64,000 bases of DNA from the NCBI GenBank assembly GCA_934546985.1, contig CAKTEE010000011.1, positions 1 through 64,000 of the forward strand. Reading direction: 5' to 3'. A program made the position numbers and the translations under genes. How positions within the stretch are numbered: the stretch's first letter is position 1; each line of letters starts with the position of its first letter. Of this stretch, positions 1 through 8,645 are shown in pieces. The stretch comes from an uncultured Eubacteriales bacterium (GTDB taxonomy: Bacteria; Bacillota; Clostridia; Oscillospirales; Acutalibacteraceae). The notes below the pieces were generated by a model, which was not told the origin of the DNA, did no database searches, and worked only from the letters and a program-made list of their open reading frames with translations.

Positions 1-236
1 AATGTTATTAATGGCTCTGGGACATCAATTAACGGTTCCGGCGGCAACACCGTTTCCGGTTCCGGTACATCCATTGACGGTATTGGTACAAATATCAACG
101 GATTCGGTAATGTTGTCAAGGGCTCCGGTACAGCAGTCAGCGGCATCGGCGGCAACACTGTTTCCGGTTCCGGTACATCCATTGACGGTATTGGTACAAA
201 AATAAACGGATTCGGCAATGTTATTAATGGTTCTGG
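1..236 (+). repeat. 108-bp (36-residue) coding repeat, two full copies plus part of a third
   Basis: The motif aatgtt recurs at 1, 109 and 217, giving a 108-bp period. Each unit encodes five glycine-ended blocks (NVINGSG, TSINGSG, GNTVSGSG, TSIDGIG, TNINGFG). The copies differ at scattered bases, which indicates duplication followed by drift. The array continues upstream of the window. Confidence 0.8.
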
Positions 237-813
237 AGCATCAGTCAAAGTATCCGGTGTAAATTTGACAAAAGTTTCCGGCATCGGCAAACGGATTTCC
301 GGTACTGGCGTATCTACCAGAGCATCCGGAGTGAATTTATCAAGAGTTTCCGGCACCGGCAAACGGATTTCCGGTACTGGCGTATCTACCAGAGCATCCG
401 GAGTGAATTTATCAAGAGTTTCCGGCACCGGCAAACGGATTTCTGGCACTGGTATATCTATTAAGGTTTCCGGCACTAATTTGACAAAAATTTCAGGTGT
501 TGGTAAACGGATTTCCGGTACTGAGCTAAATAACAGCATAACAGCGATAATTTTCAATATCCTCCCTACCGTAATAAGTTCTTTATCACAACAATTATCT
601 GTCTTTGGCATTAACTTATCCGTTGAACGCATTAATACACTTCTTCAACAAGCCGCTCTACATCCCGATACAATTATCAGTGTAATAAAAAGCGGTACAA
701 TACAAACGGTTACTGCCGCTTATACATACAATAACGCTGTAAAACTCACGTTAACAATAAACATTAATGGAAAAAATTACACTATTTCCGCCGCTACCGC
801 AGAAAGGATTTGA
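1..813 (+). CDS. Gly/Ser-rich tandem-repeat protein, 3' part (5' end outside window)
   Basis: Frame 1 is open from the first base to a TGA at 811-813, so the gene starts upstream of the window. The visible 270 residues begin with about 175 residues of 7-8-residue units of the type x-x-[I/V]-x-G-[S/T/I/F]-G, such as TSIDGIG and KRISGTG. They shift from neutral Asn/Thr units to basic Lys/Arg units. A non-repetitive tail of about 90 residues follows: a hydrophobic stretch (IIFNILPTVISSL), then a probable beta region. Such regular Gly/Ser units suggest a fibrous or beta-solenoid surface protein. I recognise no family. The stop overlaps the TTG start of the radical SAM gene, so the two are probably translationally coupled and the repeat protein may be its substrate; that is inference. 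Confidence 0.7.
   Translation, partial: NVINGSGTSINGSGGNTVSGSGTSIDGIGTNINGFGNVVKGSGTAVSGIGGNTVSGSGTSIDGIGTKINGFGNVINGSGASVKVSGVNLTKVSGIGKRISGTGVSTRASGVNLSRVSGTGKRISGTGVSTRASGVNLSRVSGTGKRISGTGISIKVSGTNLTKISGVGKRISGTELNNSITAIIFNILPTVISSLSQQLSVFGINLSVERINTLLQQAALHPDTIISVIKSGTIQTVTAAYTYNNAVKLTLTININGKNYTISAATAERI
288..431 (+). repeat. Exact 72-bp tandem duplication inside the repeat gene
   Basis: Positions 288-359 and 360-431 are identical 72-bp units, each encoding KRISGTGVSTRASG followed by VNLSRVSGTG. The third unit, from 432, is diverged. Perfect identity points to very recent expansion, so copy number is likely variable between strains. Confidence 0.85.
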
Positions 814-1916
814 TTACGATAACACCGGAAGAGTATCTCCCACGCCAGCTTACCTTTATCACAACGGACAACTGTAATGCAAAATGTGCACACTGCATCA
901 TGTGTTGCAGTCCTGGTGCACATCATTCTCTTACGTTCGCACAAATGCAGAAATTCGTGGACGATATTATTTCAATCAATCCACTGGAACTTGTAGTTTT
1001 TAGCGGAGGTGAGCCGACACTACTTGGAGAAGATTTGTTTAATATAATTGCTTATTGTTCTTCACTTGGCATACTCACACGAATTGTCACAAATGCGTTT
1101 TGGGCAAAAACACGGGAATCTGCACGCAGTATGATTCGAACCCTGCGGGAATGCGGTTTAAATGAAATTAATTATAGCTGTGATGATTATCATTTACCGT
1201 TTATACCATTTTCTTATATCAAAAATGCATGGATAGAAAGCAAAAATGTTGGTTTTTCTGCCGTTGTAATTGCCAACAGCTATGGAAACGGCGATACTGT
1301 AAACCCCGATTTTATTATGGAACAAATCGGTGAACGTATACCTTTACGTTATGATAATCAGGGATTGCAGTCTGATCTTCCTATGACAGCTACAGACGGA
1401 ACCCTTTATATTCTTTCCAACACAACACTACAACGTATTGGACGTGCAAAATACACGATAAACGACAGCAAGTTTCGCCTTGTAGACGATGAAACGATGA
1501 TAAAAGGCGGCTGTCCATGGCTTATTTGTCAACCAGCAATATCGCCAACCGGACATCTCTGGACCTGCTGTGGTTTACAAAGCGATGGAAATCAAATTCT
1601 TGATCTTGGCTACATTGAAAACAAAAATTTGTCAAAAATATTAGATACTGCTGGAGATCATATTTTCATTAACGCACTTCGCTATCTTGGACCAATGTTT
1701 TTACGTAACCGCCTCATGGAATGGAATCCAAGCCTTTCTTTCAGGAAAAATTATGGTTCCAATTGCGAGGTATGTCAGGATATTACAGAAAACCCTGCTG
1801 TTCTTCCAACACTTCGACTACATTGTCTTGAACTTGCACAGTATATTACACTTATGCAGGAAAAATTAGCTACTGAACAACAAAAACACATACAAAACAA
1901 CGAGTCAATAAACTAA
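810..1916 (+). CDS. Radical SAM protein with SPASM/twitch-like C-terminal cysteines
   Basis: 368 residues from a TTG that overlaps the upstream stop (TTGA); AGAAAGGA lies just before it. The radical SAM cluster motif CxxxCxxC is C22-C26-C29, followed by two more cysteines, and SGGEP follows at about residue 67. The C-terminal third holds more cysteines (GGCPWLIC, then WTCCG, then NCEVC), as expected for an auxiliary Fe-S cluster in SPASM or twitch-type peptide-modifying enzymes. Established: this class uses SAM and a [4Fe-4S] cluster to make radicals, often on ribosomal peptides. Inference: the coupled repeat protein could be the substrate. It could equally act on a small molecule. Nothing follows on this strand, and a terminator-like hairpin lies 80 bases downstream. 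Confidence 0.85.
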   Translation: MITITPEEYLPRQLTFITTDNCNAKCAHCIMCCSPGAHHSLTFAQMQKFVDDIISINPLELVVFSGGEPTLLGEDLFNIIAYCSSLGILTRIVTNAFWAKTRESARSMIRTLRECGLNEINYSCDDYHLPFIPFSYIKNAWIESKNVGFSAVVIANSYGNGDTVNPDFIMEQIGERIPLRYDNQGLQSDLPMTATDGTLYILSNTTLQRIGRAKYTINDSKFRLVDDETMIKGGCPWLICQPAISPTGHLWTCCGLQSDGNQILDLGYIENKNLSKILDTAGDHIFINALRYLGPMFLRNRLMEWNPSLSFRKNYGSNCEVCQDITENPAVLPTLRLHCLELAQYITLMQEKLATEQQKHIQNNESIN

Positions 1917-1997
1917 TATATATTTAGTTGCAATTATAAACCTTAAATTTATTCTGCAATAAAAATTTTTTTCATTAGATACTTAGTAGAATTTTTC

Positions 1998-2034
1998 AAA
2001 CAGCCCTCAAGAGCATAGCTCCCAAGGGCTGTTT
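1998..2034. terminator. Bidirectional terminator-like hairpin
   Basis: AAACAGCCCT (1998-2007) pairs with AGGGCTGTTT (2025-2034). It lies between convergent genes, radical SAM (+) and trmB (-). T-rich sequence follows weakly on both strands. Confidence 0.7.
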
Positions 2035-2035
2035 A

Positions 2036-2914
2036 TTATTGCCTAAGTAGTGCCGCCGCTTTTTTATATAACGCATCATATTCGCATCCGCAACGACCGC
2101 ATTCCTCATCTGCCTGCAAAACTGCCGCCAACAGCGCTCGTTTATCGCCATTGCCATTCAGCCATGCCTGTGCGGGAACGGAAATAAGTTCCCAGCCGGA
2201 TTGCACAAATCGATTCAGAATGCTATTCAACTCTTCCCCACAGTCATCTGCCGGCATGGCAATGGCTGTCCGCTCCGGAACACATACAGCTTCTAAACGG
2301 TAAATGGGCTGCCCCATATCACTGAACCGTTTTTCATATTCCGTTACGATATTCCCTTCATAACCGCTGTTATGCAAATCAAAAGTAATATTTTTCAATT
2401 TAAAATCTTCACTGCAAAATTCATTCAATGAAAACTCAAAAAACGGACGGTTATCTGTTTTAAAATATATTTCCCCATAAGGCTTGAGAATTTTTGCATA
2501 TCTGCGCAGAAAATTATGATGCGTTAAACGGTGCTTTGCATATCTTTTTTTGGGGAACGGACAGCTGAAATTTAAATAAATTCGGTCTACTCCATCATTG
2601 CCAAATAGCTCTTCCACCAGTTCCGCACTCAGGCACAGGAACCTAACATTAGAAAGACTGTCTTTCATAACGCCTTCCATTGCTGTAATCAGTACACTAT
2701 CCTGTATTTCCAGTGCAACAAAATTAATATTCGGCTCCTGCGCAGCAAGGGTACGGATAAATTGTCCTTTCCCACATCCAATTTCCAGTTGTAAAGGATG
2801 GTGATTTCCAAAAACTTCTGCCCAATCTATCGGAACACCTGCTTTTGGACGAACTAAAACCGGACTGCAAGTTTCCAGCCGTTGTTCCAGATTCTTCTTA
2901 CGACGCATACGCAT
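2036..2914 (-). CDS. trmB: tRNA (guanine-N7-)-methyltransferase TrmB
   Basis: 292 residues; ATG at 2914 preceded by GGGGA at good spacing. It makes m7G46 in tRNA using SAM. The SAM-binding motif LEIGCGKGQF, the KKRYAKHRL block and the substrate-binding segment KTDNRPFFEF are clear. The family motif normally written (D)PW(P)K appears as NFSCPFPKK, with Cys where TrmB usually has Asp and Phe for Trp. The protein is longer than the usual 210-240 residues, with a C-terminal extension of about 70 residues ending in a Cys-containing stretch (ADEECGRCGCEYD). Identity as a TrmB homologue is secure; full activity is not, given the motif change. Confidence 0.88.
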   Translation of the reverse strand: MRMRRKKNLEQRLETCSPVLVRPKAGVPIDWAEVFGNHHPLQLEIGCGKGQFIRTLAAQEPNINFVALEIQDSVLITAMEGVMKDSLSNVRFLCLSAELVEELFGNDGVDRIYLNFSCPFPKKRYAKHRLTHHNFLRRYAKILKPYGEIYFKTDNRPFFEFSLNEFCSEDFKLKNITFDLHNSGYEGNIVTEYEKRFSDMGQPIYRLEAVCVPERTAIAMPADDCGEELNSILNRFVQSGWELISVPAQAWLNGNGDKRALLAAVLQADEECGRCGCEYDALYKKAAALLRQ

Positions 2915-3140
2915 ACTGTCGTCCCCTTTTGTTCATATCCTGTTTATTATAATAAAAACAGCCGAATTTGCAAGAGGAGACTTTTATTTTTTCAATAGCC
3001 ATTATAAAAAGCTTACAGAAAAAAATCATACGAATTCCAGCATTTGCGAGCACAGAATATATACACGATAATAAAATCAAACTTTGCCGTACTTCCAAAG
3101 AGAAAAAATGTTACTGGAAAAGTCCTCTGCTTACTCGTCT

Positions 3141-4187
3141 CTATTGTTTTATTTCATTCTTCAAGACGATGTCCGCCCCTGTATAATAATGCTTTAAAAT
3201 TTCTACATAAGTATTGCCCTGCCGCGCCATATAGTCTGCCCCATACTGGCTCATACCGACACCATGGCCATATCCTTTCACAGTGAAAGTAAAAGTACCT
3301 TCTTTATAGGCAACGGTAAAACAAGGGGAACGAAGATGGAATGCATCCCTGACTGCAAGACCGCTCACACTTCCTGAACCAATTTTAATACTGGCAACTG
3401 TACCTGCATCCGTGGTACTGATTTCCCCAACCCATTTGGCCGGTTCATCAGCATCCAGTTCGATATCTTTCAGTCCTTTTACAGCTTCAGCAAATTCCTC
3501 TTTTGTTACTTTAACAACGGTTTTATATTCAGGAGAAAGCATGTCGCCCGGGCTTTTGACTGATTTTAAATATGTAATCTCTTCTCCCCAAAGGGTTTTC
3601 GCATCTTCTGTCACACCAGAGGAAATGCAATGGTATGCGGCGAGGATCGGCTTACCGTCACAAACGATTACCTGCCCCAGCACCTCATTGACTGCGTCAG
3701 CAACCTTTTTCTTATATTCCTCGTAATTTTCTCCCCATTTTTCTTTCGCTTTTTCATCATTGATATATCCCTGATGCGTGTCGGGACTGTCCGAAATATC
3801 CGCTCCCTTCAAATCAGCAGTGGGAGCTGCACGTTCATTCTGACGTTTGGTAAACGCATAAGTATAACATGCCACCGCCTGCGCTTTTATTGCCTGCACA
3901 TCATATTGCACAGGCATTTCCGCTGCAATAACGCCGCAAATGTATTCCGCTTCTCCAAGCGTAACAACTTCCCCTGTTTCTTTCAAAAGAACTTTAAAAT
4001 CTTGATAGCCTGTCTGTAGTATATTATCATTTTCCTGTGTTACCTGAGTATTTTTCGGATTCATAGAACTATCCGGCTCTTTCGGTCCTCCTAATGCCAT
4101 CAATGGAAGTAAAACCATTACAATTGCAGTAAACACACACATTCCAGCATATCTGCGCAATTCAAACACCGTCCTTACATTTTTCAT
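3141..4187 (-). CDS. spoIID: Stage II sporulation protein D (SpoIID-type lytic transglycosylase)
   Basis: About 348 residues. One N-terminal membrane segment (CVFTAIVMVLLPLMALGG) is followed by the SpoIID domain: YICGVIAAEMP, then IKAQAVACYTYA, and a C-terminal GYGHGVGMSQYGADYMA. With SpoIIM and SpoIIP, SpoIID remodels septal peptidoglycan during engulfment of the forespore. It marks the organism as a spore former. Start choice is uncertain: the ATG at 4187 has AAGGGA directly against it, and the longer reading from 4211 (TTG) has no ribosome site. The gene stands alone, divergent from citrate synthase. Confidence 0.9.
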   Translation of the reverse strand: MKNVRTVFELRRYAGMCVFTAIVMVLLPLMALGGPKEPDSSMNPKNTQVTQENDNILQTGYQDFKVLLKETGEVVTLGEAEYICGVIAAEMPVQYDVQAIKAQAVACYTYAFTKRQNERAAPTADLKGADISDSPDTHQGYINDEKAKEKWGENYEEYKKKVADAVNEVLGQVIVCDGKPILAAYHCISSGVTEDAKTLWGEEITYLKSVKSPGDMLSPEYKTVVKVTKEEFAEAVKGLKDIELDADEPAKWVGEISTTDAGTVASIKIGSGSVSGLAVRDAFHLRSPCFTVAYKEGTFTFTVKGYGHGVGMSQYGADYMARQGNTYVEILKHYYTGADIVLKNEIKQ

Positions 4188-4345
4188 TCCCTTAATGAGA
4201 AGAATATACAAAAGATTTGCATTATCATTTTAATTTTATTGCACAAATCCCAACGATTTATTGGGATTTCTTGATACTAAGCGGCAATAAATGAATTTTT
4301 ATCATGAAAATATTTCATTTTAAACAGTATATCATTCGCCTTCTA

Positions 4346-4374
4346 TTGACTTTATTTTCCGATTGATATAAAAT
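4346..4374 (+). promoter_or_regulatory. SigA-type promoter for citrate synthase
   Basis: TTGACT (4346-4351), 17-base spacer, TAAAAT (4369-4374). It lies 30 bases before the ATG of the citrate synthase gene. Confidence 0.75.
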
Positions 4375-4404
4375 AGAAAACATACTTACTGAGGTGGTGT
4401 TTTC

Positions 4405-5853
4405 ATGGGAAATTATATTTCTCCCATATCAATGGACGCCCTTTCCAATCTATGCGGCGAAATCGGAGATCATAACGCAATCAATCAAAAATATTTTGAA
4501 AAATATCAGGTAAAGCGCGGCCTGCGCAACCCTGACGGAACCGGCGTTATGGCGGGGCTTACCAAAATCTGCAACGTACACGGCTATATGGTAAACGACG
4601 GAGAACGCCTGCCGGTCGACGGGCGGCTGATTTACCGCGGCATAGACGTTATGGATATTGTCGGCGGCTGTATTGAAGAAAACCGGTTTGGCTATGAAGA
4701 AGTAGTCTGGCTGCTTTTATTTGGCAATTTGCCGTCAGAAAAACAGCTTTCCGGCTTACGCAGCGTACTGGCGCAGTCAAGGGAACTGCCGGATGATTTT
4801 ATTGAAGATATGATTATGAAAGCACCCTCCCCAAACATCATGAACAAGCTGGCGCGCTCCGTTATGGCTTTGTACTCTTATGATTCCAATCCAGATGATC
4901 TGAGTATTCCAAATGTCCTGCGCCAATCCTTACAGCTTATTTCCCAGATGTCTACCATTATGGTTTATGCATACCAAGTAAAGCGCCGGCATTATTATAA
5001 ACAGAGCATGTACCTCCATCCACTTGACGAGAACGATTCTACTGCCCAAGCAATTCTCCGTGCACTGCGCAATGATTGCCAATTTACGGATGAAGAAGCC
5101 AAACTGCTGGATTTATGCCTGATTTTACATGCAGAACACGGAGGCGGAAACAATTCCACTTTTGCAACCCGCGTTCTCAGCTCCAGCGGAACGGATACTT
5201 ATTCTGCAATTGCGGCAGGCATTGGCTCACTGAAAGGTCCAAAGCACGGCGGTGCTAACATTAAAGTAAACGAAATGCTCTCCTATATTAAAGAAGGCGT
5301 ACAGAATTACGATGATGATGAAGAAATCGCCGCATTTCTGGAAAAACTTCTGCGTAAGGAAGCTGGGGATCATGCAGGATTGATTTACGGAATGGGTCAT
5401 GCTGTATATACATATTCCGATCCGCGTGCAACTATTCTGAAAAACAGCGCGCAAAAGCTTGCATTTGAAAAAGGATTCGGCGATGATTTTAAAGTACTGG
5501 ATGCAGTAGAACGCCTGACGCCTGATGTTTTTGCTAAAGTGAAAGGTGACAGTAAAATTATCTGTGCGAATGTTGATTTATATTCCGGTCTTGTTTACCG
5601 TGTGCTTGGTATTCCGGAAGACCTTTTTACCCCGCTGTTTGCTGTCGCACGAATTGCCGGCTGGTGCGCACATCGAATTGAAGAGATTATGACCGGCGGA
5701 CGCATCATTCGTCCGGCTTATAAATCAGTAGCCACACCGCAAAACTATATTCCGTTAAAAAAACGGCAGAATCAACTGCCTAAACCTCCGGCAGAATATA
5801 TCCCCGCAGAAGAACGCGAAAACAAGAAACATTCAAAGAAGGTGCAGCCATAA
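4405..5853 (+). CDS. Citrate synthase / 2-methylcitrate synthase family
   Basis: 482 residues, ATG at 4405 behind GAGGTGG. It joins oxaloacetate and acetyl-CoA to citrate. Active-site blocks are visible: HAEHGGGNNSTF, then GMGHAVY with the CoA/substrate His, and near the end GRIIRPAYK with substrate-binding Arg. The N-terminal extension before GLTKICNVHGY is typical of the clostridial branch and accounts for the extra length over the common 380-430. The next gene starts in its stop codon, so the two are cotranscribed. In anaerobic Clostridia this usually feeds glutamate synthesis through an incomplete TCA cycle. Confidence 0.93.
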   Translation: MGNYISPISMDALSNLCGEIGDHNAINQKYFEKYQVKRGLRNPDGTGVMAGLTKICNVHGYMVNDGERLPVDGRLIYRGIDVMDIVGGCIEENRFGYEEVVWLLLFGNLPSEKQLSGLRSVLAQSRELPDDFIEDMIMKAPSPNIMNKLARSVMALYSYDSNPDDLSIPNVLRQSLQLISQMSTIMVYAYQVKRRHYYKQSMYLHPLDENDSTAQAILRALRNDCQFTDEEAKLLDLCLILHAEHGGGNNSTFATRVLSSSGTDTYSAIAAGIGSLKGPKHGGANIKVNEMLSYIKEGVQNYDDDEEIAAFLEKLLRKEAGDHAGLIYGMGHAVYTYSDPRATILKNSAQKLAFEKGFGDDFKVLDAVERLTPDVFAKVKGDSKIICANVDLYSGLVYRVLGIPEDLFTPLFAVARIAGWCAHRIEEIMTGGRIIRPAYKSVATPQNYIPLKKRQNQLPKPPAEYIPAEERENKKHSKKVQP

Positions 5854-6782
5854 TGAAAAATCTGACCGCTAAGGAATCCGGCAAGTTTCAAATCATTGCA
5901 TTTGTAATTTTCGCATTAGGTGTTATCAGCGCTATCCCCATCCGTTGCTACCAAATGTTTAATATGCTCGACAGTGAAACAGGGTTTTATTTAAAAACAA
6001 ACGTTACAATTCCGCTGCTGAATTGTATTTTAGTCGGCGTATTTGTACTTGCCGTTGTAATTTCTTATCTTGGCAAAAAAAACACCATACGCCCTATCGG
6101 GCGCAATATTCCCCTTGCGGTCGTTTCTTATCTGTTTGCTTTCTCATTAATTGCCGATGGTATTAACAAACTGTTTGAAGCCTCCCTGAACGGCATTCAA
6201 GTCCAGGACGGATTCGTATTAGCTCAGGGGATATTTGCCCTGCTTTCAAGCATTTTCTTTATTATTGTTGGTATTTCTTTTACCGCCGGTACCGACTCTT
6301 TTGTCCGCCGCGGTATTCTGGCCGTTATGCCGGTATTTTGGGCGATTAGCCGAATCCTTCAGAGATTCTCCGTAGCTATTGATTTTAAAAATGTCTCAGA
6401 GCTTCTGTATGAGCTTGCAATGTTGTGTCTCGTTATGTTATTCTTTATGTCATTTGCGCGCGTATATGTTAACACAGAAGGCGCTAACATGAGTTGGCGT
6501 ATTTTTGCTTTCGGTATCCCTGCAGCATTATTTGCATTTTTATGTTCCCTGCCGCGTTTTCTCGTAAAATTTATGGGTATGCCTGAACGCCTTGTTAAAA
6601 ACTCCCCGCCGGAAATTGCAGACCTTGGCATGGCGATTTTCATTGTAGCTGTTCTAATTGCTTTTGTATCCGGCCGACGCGATCCTATACTTGATATGGA
6701 TATTTCTAATGTTGAAATAATGGCTGACACTGAAAACATGAAAACAGAAGAAGTACCCGATGTAAATGAATCAGAGGAATAA
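5853..6782 (+). CDS. Multi-pass membrane protein of unknown function
   Basis: 309 residues. The ATG overlaps the citrate synthase stop by one base (TAATGA). I count about seven or eight hydrophobic segments, beginning with IIAFVIFALGVISAIPIRC, and a polar acidic C-terminal tail (EEVPDVNESEE). No motif I recognise. Tight coupling to citrate synthase means coexpression but does not reveal its role. Confidence 0.75.
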   Translation: MKNLTAKESGKFQIIAFVIFALGVISAIPIRCYQMFNMLDSETGFYLKTNVTIPLLNCILVGVFVLAVVISYLGKKNTIRPIGRNIPLAVVSYLFAFSLIADGINKLFEASLNGIQVQDGFVLAQGIFALLSSIFFIIVGISFTAGTDSFVRRGILAVMPVFWAISRILQRFSVAIDFKNVSELLYELAMLCLVMLFFMSFARVYVNTEGANMSWRIFAFGIPAALFAFLCSLPRFLVKFMGMPERLVKNSPPEIADLGMAIFIVAVLIAFVSGRRDPILDMDISNVEIMADTENMKTEEVPDVNESEE

Positions 6783-6819
6783 AACAAATTTTATATACCA
6801 AAACGAAGATAAATTTCAG

Positions 6820-6853
6820 ATGCCCTTGATATAGAAAATTATATCAAGGGCAT
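6820..6853 (+). terminator. Hairpin terminator after the citrate synthase operon
   Basis: ATGCCCTTGATATA pairs with TATATCAAGGGCAT across a GAAAAT loop. Confidence 0.75.
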
Positions 6854-6859
6854 TACTAT

Positions 6860-7321
6860 ATCAAAAAAATTTTAAAAGACCCCAACCAATGCTTTAACAT
6901 ATTTGGTAGTAAAAGTCTCTGTTTTTTATAACTTTATCATAATTTTATTTCATGTGCTTTATTCAATACAAAAAGAATCAGAATTTTATTTATTTTTTCT
7001 AATTTCTTTCAAAATACTATTCACCAAATATTGTTATTTTAACAAATTTTACAAAAACAGAAAATATATGTTCACAAAGATTTTCCATTTTTATTTTATA
7101 AAGTAAAAAATCTACAAATCATATATTTATTTTGCACAAAAATCTTTACATATTTATTGATTTTGTTAAAAGTTTTTGTATGGAACATGAAATATTAAAG
7201 AAATGCCAAAAAAACATAATTTTTCGCAGGAAATAGTGCAATTTATTAAAAAAAATGTTATAATTACTTGTAAATATTTTTAGAAGTTATGCATTTTGAA
7301 TAATTAAGGAGTCATGACACT
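6860..7321. other. AT-rich intergenic region before the response regulator
   Basis: About 460 bases, strongly AT-rich, with no credible gene. A short open frame at 6903-7106 has biased composition and no ribosome site. A TATAAT box at 7259-7264 lies about 60 bases before the regulator ATG, with no good -35 partner, so the promoter may need an activator. Confidence 0.55.
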
Positions 7322-8077
7322 ATGTATAAGGTAGTATTGATAGATGATGAACACATCATCGTCGAGGGTCTGAAAAAAATGATACCTTGGGAAAAATACG
7401 ATTGTACTGTTGTCGCGACAGCTTCCGATGGCCGCGAAGGTATTGAAACCATTAAAAGACATTTGCCGGATATTGTATTTACCGATATCCGTATGCCGAA
7501 TCTGGATGGCATCACTATGCTTGCCGGCATTAAGTCCCAGTTTCCGGATATGCAAGTCACTGTTTTGACAGGCTTTCGCGATTTTGAATATGCACAAAGT
7601 GCAATTAAACTCGGCGTTACGCGTTTCCTTCTGAAACCTTCCAAGATGGACGAGCTGATTGAAGCACTGGAAACAATGGTAGGTAAGCTGAAAGAGAAAA
7701 ATCTGTCTGAAACAGAATCTGTGGAGGAACAGTCTGATGCAAAAGACGAAGTTGCAAACAGCTTTATTGTTAGGAATGCACTGAAATATATTGACGAGCA
7801 TTATGCTGAAAAGCTTACGCTGATTGAAGTTGCAGACAACGTTTATGTTAGCCAGTGGCATTTAAGTAAATTACTGAAAAAACATACGAATCAAAACTTC
7901 TGCGATATTTTAAACGGCGTACGAATTGAACAGGCAAAAAAATTGTTAAAAGACCCTTCTTTAAAAATCCATGAGATTTCAGAAAAAGTTGGATTCACGG
8001 ATGTCACTCACTTCTCTAAAAAATTTAAGCAGATTGTGGGCGTATCTGCAAATGGTTACCGTAATTCTTTAAAATAA
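7322..8077 (+). CDS. YesN-type response regulator (receiver + AraC HTH)
   Basis: 251 residues. Receiver domain at residues 1-120 with acidic pocket DDE (8-10), phospho-acceptor Asp55 (FTDIRMP) and Lys in FLLKPSK. The C-terminal AraC pair of helix-turn-helix motifs starts near residue 150, including VSQWHLSKLLKK and VGFTDVTHFSKKFK. This class is normally paired with a YesM histidine kinase to control sugar ABC importers. No kinase is adjacent; the only YesM-like kinase in the window is at 18047-19792, beside a sugar importer, and is a plausible partner. Shorter than many YesN proteins, which often have a middle domain. Confidence 0.9.
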   Translation: MYKVVLIDDEHIIVEGLKKMIPWEKYDCTVVATASDGREGIETIKRHLPDIVFTDIRMPNLDGITMLAGIKSQFPDMQVTVLTGFRDFEYAQSAIKLGVTRFLLKPSKMDELIEALETMVGKLKEKNLSETESVEEQSDAKDEVANSFIVRNALKYIDEHYAEKLTLIEVADNVYVSQWHLSKLLKKHTNQNFCDILNGVRIEQAKKLLKDPSLKIHEISEKVGFTDVTHFSKKFKQIVGVSANGYRNSLK

Positions 8078-8102
8078 AACTTTTATACAGTGTGTTTGCA
8101 TA

Positions 8103-8137
8103 AACAGCGGCTGAGAAATTAGTCCGCTGTTTTTTAT
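8103..8137 (+). terminator. Rho-independent terminator after the response regulator
   Basis: AACAGCGG pairs with CCGCTGTT, followed by TTTTTAT. Confidence 0.8.
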
Positions 8138-8219
8138 ATCCTCAATTCATGAACAGAAGTTGAAAAACTTGTATGAAATATATATTTTTTTAACGGTTTG
8201 TAAACATATAAAAAAATAC

Positions 8220-8249
8220 TTGATTTTTCCAGATGAAGTGACTACAATA
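8220..8249 (+). promoter_or_regulatory. SigA-type promoter of groESL
   Basis: TTGATT (8220-8225), 18-base spacer, TACAAT (8244-8249), immediately before the CIRCE operator. Confidence 0.75.
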
Positions 8250-8253
8250 AGTA

Positions 8254-8280
8254 TTAGCACTCGAATAGCAAGAGTGCTAA
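8254..8280 (+). promoter_or_regulatory. CIRCE operator (HrcA binding site)
   Basis: TTAGCACTC, nine bases, GAGTGCTAA: a perfect match to the CIRCE inverted repeat. HrcA bound here represses groESL until heat stress. It covers the expected transcription start. Confidence 0.97.
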
Positions 8281-8324
8281 TAAGTTGCATAATATTGATT
8301 CATAATATTAAGGAGGAATTTACT

Positions 8325-8609
8325 ATGACAATCAAACCTCTCTCTGACCGTGTGGTCGTAAAGCTTGTTGAAGCTGAAGAAACTACAAAAAGCGGTATTA
8401 TTCTTGCGGCATCCGCACAGGAAAAACCGCAAATCGCTGAAATTACAGCGGTAGGCCCCGGCGGTAAGGTTGACGGTAAAGATGTTGAAATGTACGTTGC
8501 GGTCGGACAGAAAGTTATTATCAGCAAGTATGCCGGCACTGAGGTTAAACTTGATAACGAAGAATACACCATTATCCGTCAAAACGATATTCTTGCTGTT
8601 GTAGAATAA
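8325..8609 (+). CDS. groES: Co-chaperonin GroES (Cpn10)
   Basis: 94 residues, the usual size, from ATG at 8325 behind AGGAGG (8311-8316). The open frame extends 55 codons further upstream through the promoter and CIRCE, which cannot be coding. The N-terminal MTIKPLSDRVVVK and the mobile loop (EETTKSGIILA) are typical. It forms the heptameric lid of GroEL. First gene of the HrcA-controlled groESL operon, 36 bases ahead of groEL. Confidence 0.97.
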   Translation: MTIKPLSDRVVVKLVEAEETTKSGIILAASAQEKPQIAEITAVGPGGKVDGKDVEMYVAVGQKVIISKYAGTEVKLDNEEYTIIRQNDILAVVE

Positions 8610-8645
8610 TCCCCTTAAATTTTTATATTGTGGAGGTAAGGAATT

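Noticed and set aside
1..540. Repeats as a possible CRISPR array
   Set aside because: Units are contiguous, in frame and without spacers; they encode Gly/Ser repeats.
6903..7106. 67-codon Phe/Ile/Tyr-rich frame
   Set aside because: Reflects the AT-rich intergenic region; no ribosome site or recognisable protein features.
8160..8324. Longer GroES reading frame
   Set aside because: The extra 55 codons cover the promoter and CIRCE; the ATG at 8325 has an ideal ribosome site and gives the standard GroES N-terminus.
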